From: Micromussa lordhowensis
Taxonomy: Eukaryota > Cnidaria > Anthozoa > Scleractinia > Lobophylliidae
Assembly (NCBI GenBank): GCA_964020085.1
Contig: OZ026600.1
Coordinates: 16,040,823 to 16,104,822, forward strand
Direction of reading: 5' to 3'
DNA: 64,000 nt
Shown piece by piece: positions 1 to 12,070 of the stretch; within the stretch, counting starts at the first letter, position 1; every line of letters starts with the position of its first letter. The position numbers were made by a program, and so were the translations under genes. The notes under the pieces were generated by a model. The model was not told where the DNA came from and searched no databases. It saw only the letters and a list, made by a program, of their open reading frames with translations.

Positions 1-281
1 GCTTTAACTTGAGCCTGGGTCTTCTTAAGTTCTTTCCCCGCCCCAGCCAGAGATTGGGCAATTGGTCCATAACAGGCTCTGTTGCATGGTGGATAAAACG
101 GGTGCTGTGTGGCTCTCCAGAGTAATTTCCTCGGTCTGTTGATGAGAGATAGAGCTCTTCTGTTGTGGTTGCACCAGTTGCTCCTGCAATAGGGCATGAT
201 CAGCTGGCCAGAGCTTTAACTTGAACCTTGGTCTTCTTAAGTTCTTTCCCCGCCCCAGCCAGAGATTGGGCAATTAGTCCA
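1..281. repeat. Direct repeat pair, about 70 bp, spaced 211 bp
   Basis: The stretch at 1-68 (starting gctttaacttgagcctgggt) recurs at 212-281 with only a few differences. I see no convincing coding sequence in it; the open frames crossing it are repeats of each other. Confidence 0.75.
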
Positions 282-764
282 CCACCGTACTGACCAGCTG
301 TTGGAAACTGGAAGTTCCCAAAAAGGGATATATCTTTCATTGTCCAAACTTTGTTTAGTGCCTTGGTTCGGTCTTTGTTCAGCTTACGTCACTGGACATT
401 CTTCATTGACTATGAAAATATCAGAACAAAACAGAAAGAGAGTGGTTAAAATTTGTAAAATGAAAACATTATTTACCTCAAAGTGATATCCATAATAGCA
501 TTAGGAGTTCAGGACTTTCACTATGAAACATCTTCAAAATTATAAAAAAAATTGTTACGCTACAGGCAAGTGAAATTTGCAGGTAAATTCAAATAGCATG
601 AGCAATATTTTAAAATCATCATGACATTTTTTATTGTGCACCAAAGCAATTACATTTCAAGTATCCAAGGGTTTCTGAAATGAAGAGCTACCAGGCATAA
701 CATCTATTAAAGTGGAGTTCTCATTTGAAATGCACTTTGCATGTGGAGTTTTTGTTAAGGCAGC
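282..764. other. No recognisable feature
   Basis: AT-rich sequence with only short open frames that show no recognisable motif. I see no repeat structure, RNA gene or mobile-element end here. Confidence 0.5.
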
Positions 765-3034
765 TCAACATAGCTTAAACGTTTTCTCAGCCATTAAACA
801 TACTACAGAGTGTATTGACATTCTATAAATGACATTATTGAATAAGGCAATGATGCATACCGCAGTTATCTCTCCAAGCTGATTTCCTGTCTCCAGGATG
901 TTGCCAACTTGCACCCAATGTACTATTTTGTGGCTAATATGGGCAAAATGTGTATCAAGCTGGGACTTTCCTTCTCCTGCTTCGAAGGTATTGTACTCTA
1001 CCAAGGTTAAATCAAATGCTTGATTTACTTCAGTCAGGTAGAGTAGGAAGCCTGAATTATGGTAATGAGGGCCATTAAAATAACATACAAACAACCAAAA
1101 TTAGAATGGAAAATAGTTCTCTAGATATTGATATTTCATATCTGCACATTCAGACAATCATCACACAGGACAATGTTACTCTATGCACAATAAGAGAAAA
1201 CAGGGTCCTGCAGACATTACCACGCTGAATTCCAGGTTATTCACACGAGATCTGACAGCTACATTTCACAGTCATGGCTCAAAAAAAGTCAAATCCAGCA
1301 CCAAATGTGCAAAACTACTTCTTTGAAATCGCATATAATAACAAAATGTTTCGTCACACACAATTATTTCTGTTCATGAAATATAATACAAGAAAACTTT
1401 AGACTAGTCCAGCTGCCAATCGTGGTAATAATAAACCAAGATTGAAATCAGTTGTTCCACTTACCAGAAAACAAGTACACTTGCCACATCCATGGCACTC
1501 TGGCGGAACCAAGAATCTTGCTTGGTGTCTTCCCACCATTGGTCCAGCACCTCACAAACGTTCTTGTTTTCCTCAACTTGGGCTCTAGCAAGGAGGCCAT
1601 GGAGAGATCTCTTGCCATACCAGTCTCTTTGAATCTCACAAAGATGCACACCAAGCTCCAGTTTCATTTTGTAATCAATTATTACCACTGCTTCGCCTGG
1701 CTGGAGATTGTTGAGCACAAATTTGTGGTAGTCTCCCTGATGCTTAGTTCTCAACAAATGCCCAATATACAACAAACTGGAGGGCATCACTTTCTTCAAC
1801 TCCTCTTTTAGTCTGTCTTGCTCAGAGGTGTCTGCTATCCTCATGTGAACGTTCACGACCTTCTCAACTTGAATTAATGCAACAACATCAGGGCACGAAT
1901 TTGGATGAGTTTCTCTACATGACCCAAAAGCAAAGTTTGAGACAAGGGGAATGCCTCTCTGCAATTTTCCTGAACTGTGTCTTAAGGAGCTGCTAGTGTT
2001 TTCTCTTCTTTGAGTGAGACGGCTGCATTACGTTCAATGTCATTCAACAAAGTTTGCATCTTGTGATAATTGGAGTGACCATAATCCTCGGAAAGATTAC
2101 AAAGTCCGGCCAACATAGTGTCAGAGCGAAAGCTTGGTGGAAGATGGCTATAAATATATGTTCTCTTTACATCATTAGGATACTCTAACAGGTACCAATA
2201 TCTTCTTTACTTTCCTTCAATACTTTCCAATACCTGACAGGAGTTTCTTGATCATAAACAATGATGCTCCAGCAGGATGAAGGTCTTGATACATCATGAA
2301 GAACTTTGAGAGTTCCTCAAGAACAACTGGACTCACACACTGTCGTTGGAACTTGCACTAGGATGGCGTGGTCCCACCACGACCAAAGAGGATTGCATGG
2401 ACTCTCGCTGCAGTGACAGTATATGGAGAGCAACCAAAATGTTCTTGCAGGAACCGATATGTGTAATCCATGGCAACAATGGACAACAACCTCCTCCATC
2501 CATCTGCGAAATATGTCATTCTCCCAACAGATTCAGCAGCAACAATCCTGTTATTAAATTCTTGTGGTGTTTGGCACCAGACTATGTCAATTTACTATCT
2601 TTTTAAGATGAACCAATAAACAACTTTGCCTTTTGAGCTGCTGTATTCTTTCTGACCTCACATGCCTTTTCTTTAAACACGCATTCTTTATAGTCCTTTA
2701 TAAGAGATTCCAGGAGTGGATTGTTCTCTGTACTTGATGCACCAAATGCAGAAACCCATTTCTTGCACCCAACCATTTCAGTAATTAATTGAGGCAAGTC
2801 TGCTTCTTCGAAAACTACAACTTTCAAAGCTGCTTGTCTTAAGGTGTCAATTATTTCACTTCTGATTTTTCTCTGACCACGTAAACTTTGATTTTTATAA
2901 GGAATTACTGGAGGACTGGGTCGCTGTGTGCTTTTATCATGTTTTTCACATGACATGACTGGTGCAGGCATGAAATCTTCAACATGATTATCATCTTCTA
3001 GGCATGGGCTTGCAAAGTATGAAATAAAAGGCAT
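765..3034 (-). pseudogene. Degenerate multi-exon transposon-derived gene (DDE-like family common in cnidarians)
   Basis: Read on the minus strand, coding-like blocks lie at 3034-2603, about 2350-1990, 1964-1465 and 1094-765. The 1964-1465 block ends at a good splice donor (gtaagt just left of 1465). It carries a conserved stretch with an Asp in a VVIIDYKMK context. The 1094-765 block carries GPHYHN followed by FEAGEGKS and a histidine-rich LDTHFAHISHK segment. Together these look like the first Asp and the final Glu of a DDE-type nuclease fold. The Asp I expect before GPHYHN is not visible, because the sequence reads CYFNGPHYHN. The blocks between 2350 and 1965 change frame and contain stops. 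I recognise the family from repeated cnidarian predicted proteins, but its function is inferred. It is probably a dead transposase copy; a degraded host gene of the same family is the alternative. Confidence 0.5.
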
Positions 3035-3084
3035 CAGAACATGATGTCAGAAGATCAATTCATGGTCATCTCATTCTGAAATAC

Positions 3085-3820
3085 TTGTTACTTTTCTCCT
3101 CTTGTTCATACCACCTGGCCCTCGACCGTATTATTGCCCCTTATGCAATATACCCATACTGAAGATCATACTCAGTCTTCAAAATCTCAAGTTTGTCAAC
3201 ATTTTCTAGTGACGGGTCCTGATCGCATTGTACCTGAAAGTTTTTCAATTTTTTTTCTAAATCTGCCATTTTGGCCTTTCTTTCCCTTGCTTTACATTTA
3301 CTCTAAGAAATTGTATCTTGTCAAATTTTGTACTTAATAAGGTCCCAAAACAATCTAGGGTCTTCAATATCTTGGAATTCTTCGACCCAGAACTCATATG
3401 TACTATTAATTTAAGTAACATAGTCCTTATCATCTAATAAACTTGCGTTAATCTTCCAGAAAGAGGGTCCACGTATATGTTTCTCTATTCCATTAATCAA
3501 CAGCAGAATTGCTGAGTGATCTGACTTAATGGAAGGAACAATGTCTACCTGATCATCTCCTCTTGCAGAGCATTGTCAACTAACCAAAAATCAAGCCTTC
3601 TTTGAATTGTTGGTGTTTTCTGTCTCCAAGTGAATCGTCTTATTTCTGGACTCCTCGCCTTCCAAAAGTCAACTAAATCCCGCAATAAGCAAATGTTCTC
3701 AATCTCCTTAGCCGATTCCTTCAATTTTGGTTTGCCACCAAATCCATCAAGGTCAGGGTCTAAAATAACATTGAAATCCCCATCCATTATGATCCTACAG
3801 TCATCATCTATACCGCTATT
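3085..3820 (-). mobile_element. LINE-A, 3' piece: end of endonuclease domain and linker to reverse transcriptase
   Basis: The minus frame begins near 3820 and reads through a GDFNVILDPDLDG motif at 3787-3750, typical of an APE-type LINE endonuclease. It continues through RRLDFWLVDN and SDHSAILL, then into the linker preceding the reverse transcriptase (RARWYEQEEKSNKYF, near 3100). Stops and frame changes show it is dead. The missing upstream part of the endonuclease is at 32365-32192. The 12 bp at 3809-3820 recur at 32192-32203, so LINE-B (3821-32191) inserted into this gene. Homology stops near 3085, and no reverse transcriptase follows. Confidence 0.75.
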
Positions 3821-3950
3821 GAGGAGAGCATGCGCGCCATCGTGGAGTTAGGACGCAATTTTTAAGCGGAGCCTACTCCATCCTAAATTCAGTTAAAATT
3901 TGGATACAATCGGCTATAAGAGGTAAAAAAAGTTGAAAGATGGAATCTAA

Positions 3951-4796
3951 ATGAAGAAGAGAAGAGGCAAACATAAAAGAGGCAAACGAGGTTTTACTGA
4001 AGAAGAAGTAAACTCCGCCAAGAAACCTAACATGGAGGCGGCCGACTGTACCAACAACGACAACGAAGTTGAAGAATTAGAGGTTGATTTTTACGAAACA
4101 GTGTCCGAACAAGAACCAAGTCTTAAAGACATAAAGGATATGCTTTCATGTGTTCAAGCCACGCTCAAAGATATTCAGAAAGATGGCAGACGAACTGGCC
4201 AAGCTAAAGTCTTCCTTCGGCTTTCAAGAACTACAACTAAATTCCCTCAGGGAGTCTCTAAGGAAGGCGACAAAGGCAAACGACGCAATGAAACTAAAGT
4301 TACGAGCGCTGAGAGAGAAATTTAACAAACAGAAATCTGCAACTGATGAGTTGTACGAAAGTCTTGACGACCTCGAGCAATATTCAAGGAAGAACTCCCT
4401 TGAAATTCATGGCGTCCCCGAAGATTTATATACTTCTGCGGAAGATGTGGTCATCAAGTTAAGTGAGCTGTTAAACGAGCTTGTTCGAGGCGAAGATATT
4501 GACATCACATATAAAATTTACAGTGATAAAAACAAACCGAGAAATATCATTGTCAAGTTTATAAGCCACAAGAAAAAACTGCACTTTATAAGAAGCGAAC
4601 TGCATTAAAGAACGTGAGGATCTCACAGTTGTTTCCACATTGCCCAGCAGCCACAGCTTTGGCCTCAAAACGGTTGTACATTAAGGATGGAATGCTGAGC
4701 AGTGTGTGGTCTATGGACGGCAAAATTTTTGTCAAGACTTCGCCCGAGGGTGCAGCACATAGGATTCATTGCCAGGAAGACCTTGACAACTTATGA
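3951..4796 (+). pseudogene. LINE-B ORF1 protein (coiled-coil RNA-binding type), frameshifted
   Basis: The reading starts in a Lys/Arg-rich and acidic N-terminus (MKKRRGKHKRGKRG at 3951), then moves into another frame near 4170. There a long heptad-rich coiled coil (KLKSSFGF to REKFNKQ) is followed by DLEQYSRKNSLEIHGVPE at about 4366-4425, the signature of L1-type ORF1 RNA-recognition domains. The C-terminal segment at 4614-4796 (RLYIKDGM, DGKIFVKTSPEG) is in a third frame. At least two frameshifts are therefore needed to read it whole. In L1-like elements this protein coats the RNA as a trimer and acts as a nucleic-acid chaperone. It lies upstream of ORF2 on the same strand, with LINE-C inserted in the spacer between them. 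Confidence 0.75.
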
Positions 4797-4828
4797 CAGT
4801 AAGCTAGCCCGACTGCACTTTATCGCAT

Positions 4829-7468
4829 TTTTTTTTTTTTTTCTTTTTTTCCCCTTTTATTTCCATTTTCTTTGTTATTATTAGTTACAGCTCTATTAAT
4901 AGTTACATAATTAGTCCCATACTTACAATACTTACAACACTAAACGTCTAAATAAAACAACACTGGTCAAGATGCAACACTGGTCAAGATGCAGGGGGAA
5001 TTCACAGGGTTTTAGCTACAGCTATATCAGAGGATGTCTTTTCGTTAGTTGAAATTTTACTTTCGATATTTTGTTTTAGTTGATATTTTCCAATTTGTAC
5101 ATGAGAGATAACTTATTAATAAATTCGTGCATGTGAATGCCCTTACTATTGATTTTGTTTGAATAAATGTAATGGCGCATAGCTAGGGTAGTGTAGTTAA
5201 ATTTATAGATTAGCTTTGTTTCTTTGGAGTTCGGGATAATACCGAACAAGAGTTCCTTCGTGGTCGGGGAGATCTGACAACAATTAGCTTCATTGAACCA
5301 TTGTATAACTTTTTTTGTAAAGGACTCAGTAAACGGACAATCAATAAAAGTGTGCTCAATGGAGTCCTTATTCCCACAATAGAGGCATTCGTCATCAGTT
5401 GTGATACCGAATTTGAATAGTTCTTTCCTAGTTATTACGATTCTGTGAATTAGTTTAAACTGGAACTCTTTAAGCCTAGTTTCCTTACAGATGTTCTTTA
5501 GTGACTTGAAAATACTGGTCCACGAGTCTTTATTTATAGAGAGGTTTTCACTCCAACGTGTGGGGCCAGTTTGATCATGGGTGTGAGTCTTGGAAACAAA
5601 CAATTTATAGAAATCTCTTGACCTTGCCATGCAAAAATTAATTTGAACTGAATCGTTCAGAATAAAAAAATATTGTCATTACTGGTAAAGAACGATTTAT
5701 TAAGGGTGTCAGGTTGTTTAGCTATGGACAGGAGGTGCTTAGGAATGGCGCTAAGCACTTGATAGTATTGTAGAAAACTGGTTCTGCATGAATATTTAAG
5801 TGAGAATGCTTGAAAAGTTAACAGATTACCAGTTTCATCTAACAAGTCCTTTATAGAGATAATACCCTTCTTAAACCAGTCCCTCCAAAAAAATTGTTTC
5901 CCGCCAATAAGTATTTCTTTGTTGTTGAATAATATTAAATTTTGTTTTTGGTCATAATCATACAGATTTTTTAAATCAGTAAAATTATCAAGGATATTCT
6001 TATAAAAGACTGGTAAATCTTTGAAGTGTTTTGTATCATAGTTGCACCTTAAGAGGAAGTTAAGGCCGCCCACTCCCTTAAAAAAATGATTCGGAATGGT
6101 ACACCAGTTACTGTTAACGGATTTTATCAATCTAGGGATCCATGCAAGTTTTAAGGCTTTGAACATAATATTTGTATCAGTCATGCGGATTCCTCCTCTA
6201 TCTGGGTCTTGATAAAGGCCAGATCTTTTTATTTTATCTTTTTTATTTCTCCAAAGAAATCTAAACAATTTTGTTTTTACTAAATCCGCCGTTCCTTGAG
6301 GAGCTGTAAGATTGGACGCCGAATAAACTAATTGTGACAAACCCAAGATTTTTAGTATCATTACTCTTCCGAATACGGTCAAGTCTCTTGAGCTCCACAT
6401 ATCCAGTTTAGTTTGAAGTTTTCGTATCTTCTGGCCAACATTAAGGTCGTTGTTCCCTTTTTCATCATAAGAAAAATGGATCCCAAGAATTTTCACAGGG
6501 CAATGAAACCATGAAATATTTAGAGGTTTGTTTTTATTATTCATCCATTTCCCTAACCAAATCGCCTTTGTTTTCTTCACATTTAAATAGAGACCCGCTA
6601 GTTTCCCAAAGTCTTCCACTATTTTCAGTGTTTTTTCTAATGATCCTAAGTCAGCATTAAATAGGGTGGTATCATCTGCAAACTGAGAGAGCTTGATTTC
6701 ATTTCCAAATATCTTAATGCCTTTTACGGTTGAGTCCTGACGGATTTTATTAGCAAGCAGTTCGGCTGAAAGAATAAAGAGGTAAGGAGAGAGAGGGCAA
6801 CCCTGACGTACTCCTTTAGACGGTTTAAACCAGTTTGTTCTATTGCCGTTATTGACTACTGTACTCTCTATGTTTGAATAAAAAGTGCTGACCCAGCGTT
6901 TCATGTCCGTTCCAAAATTAAAATAGTCGAGCGTTTTCATTATAAAGGGCCATTCGAGAGAATCAAAGGCCTTCCGAAAGTCTAGTGATGTTAGTATGCC
7001 TGGGAGATTCTGTGTTTTTGCTATTTCCATTACGTCGTTTATGAGACGGATATTTTCTCCTATATAGCGTCCTTTAACAAAGCCTGTTTGATCCGGGTGA
7101 ATTAGATTTCCAAGTATTGGTTCGAGACGTTTTGCAATTGCTTTGGCAGCAATCTTAAAGTCGACATTAAGTAACGTAATCGGTCTCCAATTGCAGAGAT
7201 CTAAGAGGGAACCGTCCTCTTTTGGGGTAAGTGTGATTATTCCCCTTCGTTGAGAGATGCTAAGTTCACATTTCGCATGTGCTTCATTAAAACTTGCTAA
7301 TAAATCATTCCCTAGTAGATAAAAGAAACATTTATAAAATTCTATTGTGAAGCCATCTTCTCCGGGGGCTTTATCATTCTGGAAGGTTTCTAGAGCTTTT
7401 CTGCATTCGTCGTATGTTAGTGGACCTTCAAGATTGTCTCGCTCTTCATCCCTGAGAGTTGGGATTTC
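4829..7468 (-). mobile_element. LINE-C: 5'-truncated L1/Tx1-like LINE inserted in the LINE-B spacer
   Basis: The minus-strand element ends in a poly(A) tail, seen as a T-rich run on the plus strand at 4829-4850. TATCGCAT at 4821-4828 recurs at 7469-7476 as a target duplication. LINE protein homology stops on the inner side of the second copy, so the truncation point is near 7468. The element keeps most of the reverse transcriptase and the C-terminus but no endonuclease or ORF1. An 18-bp unit (aacactggtcaagatgca) is duplicated in its 3' region at about 4956-4991. Confidence 0.75.
5076..7466 (-). pseudogene. LINE-C ORF2: reverse transcriptase and C-terminal zinc-binding region
   Basis: This is a long minus-strand reading frame of about 620 codons (7466-5657), continued by 5630-5076 after a one-base frame change in a run of Ts near 5665. 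Reverse transcriptase landmarks in order are GEDGFTIEFYK, NWRPITLLNVDFK, DQTGFVKGRYIG, LDFRKAFDSLEW, GVRQGCPLSPYLF and QFADDTTLF, with the catalytic FADD at 6682-6671. The C-terminal part carries CLYCGNKDSIEHTFIDCPF (near 5390-5335), the Cys/His motif typical of L1/Tx1 ORF2 proteins. The enzyme copies element RNA into DNA at a nicked target. It lacks the N-terminal endonuclease because of 5' truncation. Apart from the single slip the frame is open, suggesting a fairly young insertion. Confidence 0.85.
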
Positions 7469-7758
7469 TATCGCATCTTTATCTCTTACAGTTGTTCGTT
7501 CTAAGATACGAATTAGGATGGATCTGACACAAAGCTTCAAACGCCTTTTGATAGCATGCAGCTAAATGCTTGTATCTGCCTGTGTTTTGTGTTTACTGTT
7601 TGTATTTGTCAGTTTTTGCGTTTCTTTTTTTAATATTTTACGGTGTCGGTCTAACTATAAGCCAGTATTTCAGCGACTCTGTGCATTTAAAATTATGTTT
7701 ATCAATTGTTGTGCCCCATGATAAAATTATCATCTGCTAACATAAATAGGTCACGGCC

Positions 7759-10520
7759 ATGTCATTGCAAAAGAAAATCAGTCTTTTATCTTTAAATGTT
7801 AGAGGCTTAAGAAATCGAGTCAAACGAAGAAGTACTTTTAGTTTCCTAAAAGATCAAAGTTGTGACATTTTCCTCCTCCAGGAAACATTCTCGGAACCCA
7901 AAGATGAATTGATATGGAAGAGTGAGTGGGGAGGTGCTATTTTTTTTCCCACGGGTCAACTCATAGTAAAGGAGTTTCTATTCTGATAAATCCATTAAGA
8001 ACATTGAATGTGAAAGCAACCAGTTAAGATCCTGACGGGAGAATTGTATCAGTTGACTTGATTTATAGTTCAGGCAGAATTTCAATCTGCAATGTTTACA
8101 CGCCTAATGACTGCCAGCAACAACAGAAATTCTTGCTAAATTTAAACAGATATTTGGTGTCAAACACAGAAAATCTTATTGTGGGAGGTGATTGGAATGT
8201 TACCCTACAAGCTATGGATAAAAAAGGCGGTGTTCCTTGGAGACCAACTTTATAATGTGACAAACTCGTATCGATAATGGACGACATCGGCTTAATTGAT
8301 GTTTTTAGGAAGCTTAATCCAAATGAAAGAAGCTTTTCTTATGAATCCAAATCACTGAAAGTGAGTTCCAGGATTGACTTCTATTTAGTGTCGAAATCAA
8401 TTACAAACTGGGTCATCAAAGTTAATACAAAAGTTTCCAATGCGCCAGACCATAAAGCTGTTGAACTTGACCTTAAAATTCACAGTGAAAAATGAGGTCC
8501 CGGTCTATGGAAATTTAATAACTCCCTAGTGGAAGACAACGAATTTGTCGAGCTCATTAATAGACAATACCCAGTTATACGTGAGAAGTATTTAGATTTG
8601 AAAGATGACAGGTTAAAATGGGAATTGATTAAGATGGAATTAAGAAGCATCACTATCTCATATACAAAACACAAAGAAAAACAATGTAGAAATCGAGTAA
8701 CGGAGCTCCAAAACCGTTTGGAAGCTTTAGAAACAATGATAAATAACAGCAATAATGAAGAGCAAATAAGCGCTGAAATTACAAAATATGACAATCTAAA
8801 GACAGAACTTCAACGTATATATGAAGCCAAAGGGAAGGGCGCAATTCTTCGCTCCAAAGTCAGGTGGGTTGAGCAAGGTGAAAAACCTACCAAGTATTTC
8901 TTTAATTTAGAAAAAAGAAACTTCAATCGTAAAGTAATTACAGAAATAAAACGAGAAGATGGCAAGACAGTTGTTGAGGAACACGAGATATTGAAAGAAA
9001 TTGAATCCTTTTACAGTAAATTATATGCCTCACAAGTCGTGGATAATAACGAGGCCTTTAGTGATTTTACGTGTGATCTAGAAACAGCGAAACTAACAGA
9101 TGAAGAAAGAGAGGAATTAGAAGGTTACATAACAATAGAGGAATGCGTCAAAGTCTTAAAAACCTTCCCTCCCTGTAAATCGCCCGGAGATGATGGTTTC
9201 ACCGTGGAATTTTACTGTTGTTTTTTCGATTTAGTGAGCCGCGATTTAGTAAATAGTTTTAATGCCGCTTATAAAGAAGGAGAGTTGTCGATATCTCAAC
9301 GCAGAGGTGTCATAACTCTCATGCCCAAGGAGGACTCAGGCTTATCCGATCTCTCAAACTGGCGACCAATCACTCTTTTAAATTTAGACTACAAGATTGC
9401 ATCAAAAGTAATAGCAAAGAGAATAGAAAAGATTTTACCAAGAATAATTCATCCTGACCAAACTGGCTTTGTTAAAGGAAGATACATTGGTCAAAATATC
9501 AGGTTGATAAATGATATCATGGAACATACTAAAGTACACAATATCCCTGGAATATTACTTCTTCTTGACTTCCAGAAAGCATTTGACACCATTGAATGGT
9601 CTTTTATCCAGAATACTTTAAATTTCCTTAACTTTGGTGACAGTATTAGACGCTGGTTTCCACTTTTTACACTGGTCCTGAAAGTGCGGTTTTAAACAAT
9701 GGATTTTCTACAAATTATTTTGAATTATCAAGAGGGGTTAGACAGGGCTGTCCTCTGTCACCTTATCTTTTCATTCTAGGAGCTGAAATTTTAGCATGCA
9801 AGATACGTCAAGATAAAGAAATACAAGGAATCAGAATCTTTAATTCTGAAGCTAAGATAAGTCAATTTGCTGATGACACATCGTTAATTTGTAAAAGCTG
9901 CCATTCTGTTGAAAAAGTAATCGAAGTGTTAGACTCCTTCGGGGATTTCTCTGGTTTGCGTTTAAATGCCGCTAAAACCAAAGCCCTGTGGCTTGGCCCT
10001 TGGCATGATAGCAAAGAAAAGCCATTTGGGTTTAAATGGCCCAAAGAACCGGTTCGTGCATTAGGTATTTTTATATCATATGATGAAAGGCAAAATAATA
10101 AAAAGAACTTTCTTGGTAAAATTGACAAATTAGGCGCCAAACTAGAGGTTTGGCGTTCCCGGAATCTTTCAATACTAGGGAGATGCCTCATAACAAAATG
10201 CCTCGGTATCCCGCAGTTAGTGTTCTCCATGTCAATTTTAGATGCCCCTAAGAACTGTATTCCAACTATTAATACATCTATTAATACATCTATTTTTCAG
10301 TTTATCTGGAAAAAAAGAAGAGATAAGATTAAGCGTCAAGTGATGTATCAAAATTACGATAAAGGAGGATTGCATGTTCCTAATGTGGATGTAATGATCA
10401 AATCCCTAAGGCTAGCTTGGATACCACGCCTTCTTTCTAATGACGAGAAATGGAGCGAGGTTTGGAAAACAATCCCAAACCATTATTTTGACAAGTTCGG
10501 TGGCCTAAACTTCCTCTTAA
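7759..10520 (+). pseudogene. LINE-B ORF2, first segment: endonuclease and reverse transcriptase
   Basis: The ORF starts at 7759 with an APE-type endonuclease N-terminus (LLSLNVRGLRN, IFLLQETFSE). VGGDWNVTL near 8180-8206 is the GDxN motif, and RIDFYLVS and APDHKAV follow. Frames change near 7965 and 8255, with a stop near 8025. A long open stretch at 8529-9695 covers the linker (RSKVRWVEQGEKPTKYF) and reverse transcriptase motifs up to LDFQKAFDTIEW. A frameshift near 9655 leads into GVRQGCPLSPYLF and QFADD (9862-9876). The thumb and connection region then runs in another open frame to LNFLLR, where a TTAA element interrupts it at 10521. Its sequence closely resembles LINE-C, so both belong to one family. 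Confidence 0.85.
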
Positions 10521-11860
10521 GGTATCAGTGTGCCCCAAATGACCATCGTTCTTTGGCCCCGCTTTACAGTCGGACGTTTGACGCAAACCCCAATAAAGTA
10601 TATATTTTCTGAGAGCTTAATAATTGTAGATTACGAAGGTATATTCATCGACATAAAAAAATGTATGATTTTCCGAATATAGCGCGCTATTTCACTAATC
10701 AAGTTCGTTTCCGGTCAGATTTGATCGGGAGAACACGATCAACACCGCTATGTCTTCTTGACACCTTTCTCTAAAAAACGGTGTCGGCAAATTTTGATTA
10801 CTTGTCTGGTTTGTTTCTGACACGCAGTTAAACTTTGAGAGTTGATAAAACATGCATTCTCTTCACTAAAAAGGTCATAACGTTTGAAAGAAACCAAAAA
10901 TGAAAATTTCCCGACGCCGTCTTTTTGCCTGATTATCGGGCAACGTTCTCTCCAAATTTCAGCGAAAAATGTTAAAAACTCGCCGGAAACGAAATCGTTT
11001 CGAGATACGAAGACAAATATACTTTTGGGCGTTCTTCCGCTGTAATGAGATAATTACACAAAACGTGTGAAACTTAATTACCCGTTGATAGACCAAGTAA
11101 AGGCTCAGTTTACTTTAACAACAGAGCTCATCTCAATAACAAAGCGGGCTCAAATGTTGCTCCTGGCGGGAAATATCCTTTGGAAGATCTGGATTCCGCC
11201 GCTCGCGTATAAGGTTAGTAAGGAAATAATTTTCGTTTAATTTTTCATTTTCCATGTTTTAAATGTCTTTGCTAATGCAGATTCACCATCCATCTAACGA
11301 AACAGGTTGAATGATACCGAAGACAAGTAAAAAGCGTTCTCATAAACAAGGGACAGGAAATGAACGGGCACGCACGCGTGCAGATCAAGAAGTTACAACT
11401 TCGAACAGCGAAAGCCCCAAACAACTCATGATTACAGAAATCATTTCGAAACCTTTTTCCTCTTTGACGGTTTCTTTGCGCTTGCAAAAGGACACGGACT
11501 TCGTTTTTCTTCGACGACATGGAATATAAATACCATAAACTTTTCAATCTAAAATATACAAAAGCAAAACACTCGAAGCAGCACGTCGACGACCAATTTT
11601 AGAAATACAAACACAAAGGTGTGAAAACTCGCGGACATAGTGTCTGTCACGTGATGCAAGTTTACTTCTCGTGACAACGTGTTGACGGCTATCAATTAGA
11701 GATAATTAATGGGAAGAAACGTTTTCTGTTAATAACTTTGCTTAGGATCAATCTTTTTTCATAGAATTTTTTTTTAAATGAAAGATTGCAATATGATCTA
11801 TCTGAAAAAGCGAAAAAAATTTTTTTGGAAAAATGATCAAATTTGGGGTACACTGATACC
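10521..11860. mobile_element. TTAA-flanked non-autonomous DNA element, 1.34 kb
   Basis: The inverted ends are GGTATCAGTGTGCCCCAAAT at 10521-10540 and its complement, one mismatch, ending at 11860. TTAA occurs at 10517-10520 and 11861-11864. Removing the element plus one TTAA rejoins LINE-B ORF2 in frame. I find no gene inside. A related shorter copy lies at 31047-31769; both share a block near the left end (tatattttctga, agcttaataattg). TTAA duplications are typical of piggyBac and Kolobok families; which family supplied the transposase cannot be decided here. Confidence 0.85.
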
Positions 11861-11944
11861 TTAAGATGTAACTACAATCTGAAGTTTCTTGAGCAGACCA
11901 GTATGCCTCAATTCTATAAGTCAATGCTCCAGTTCTTTCATGAA
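11861..11944 (+). pseudogene. LINE-B ORF2, 84-bp segment between two insertions
   Basis: This short piece reads as LINE ORF2 (CNYNLKFLEQT, FYKSMLQFFHE) and matches the equivalent region of LINE-C by position. It is bounded on the left by the TTAA of the 1.34-kb element. On the right it ends in the 9-bp duplication TTTCATGAA (11936-11944), where the 9-kb transposon entered. Confidence 0.8.
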
Positions 11945-12070
11945 TAGCCTACAAGCAGGCTCTCCGTATGGGTTATTCCGAGATTCGCTTTCGGTCAAAA
12001 GATAGTGAGGGGAGGGGTGGGGGTGGGGCGAGACAGGGAGAGCCTGCAATGATCCTTGTACGATTTGAGT
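11945..12070 (+). repeat. Left terminal inverted repeat of the 9-kb transposon
   Basis: It pairs with 20880-21005. The outer 21 bp match at about 18 positions, and the inner part, which includes a G-rich run (ggggaggggtgggggtgggg), is nearly identical up to gatttgagt. The inner edge is sharp. Confidence 0.85.

Noticed and set aside
3951..7466. LINE ORF1 on the plus strand facing ORF2 on the minus strand, as if one LINE were inverted by twin priming.
   Set aside because: The poly(A) tail at 4829 and the TATCGCAT duplication (4821-4828, 7469-7476) show that the minus-strand ORF2 is a separate later insertion, and the plus-strand LINE resumes at 7469.
10521..11860. LINE-B ORF2 appearing to end at 10612.
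   Set aside because: The last codons are the inverted end of a TTAA element; real ORF2 sequence resumes at 11861.
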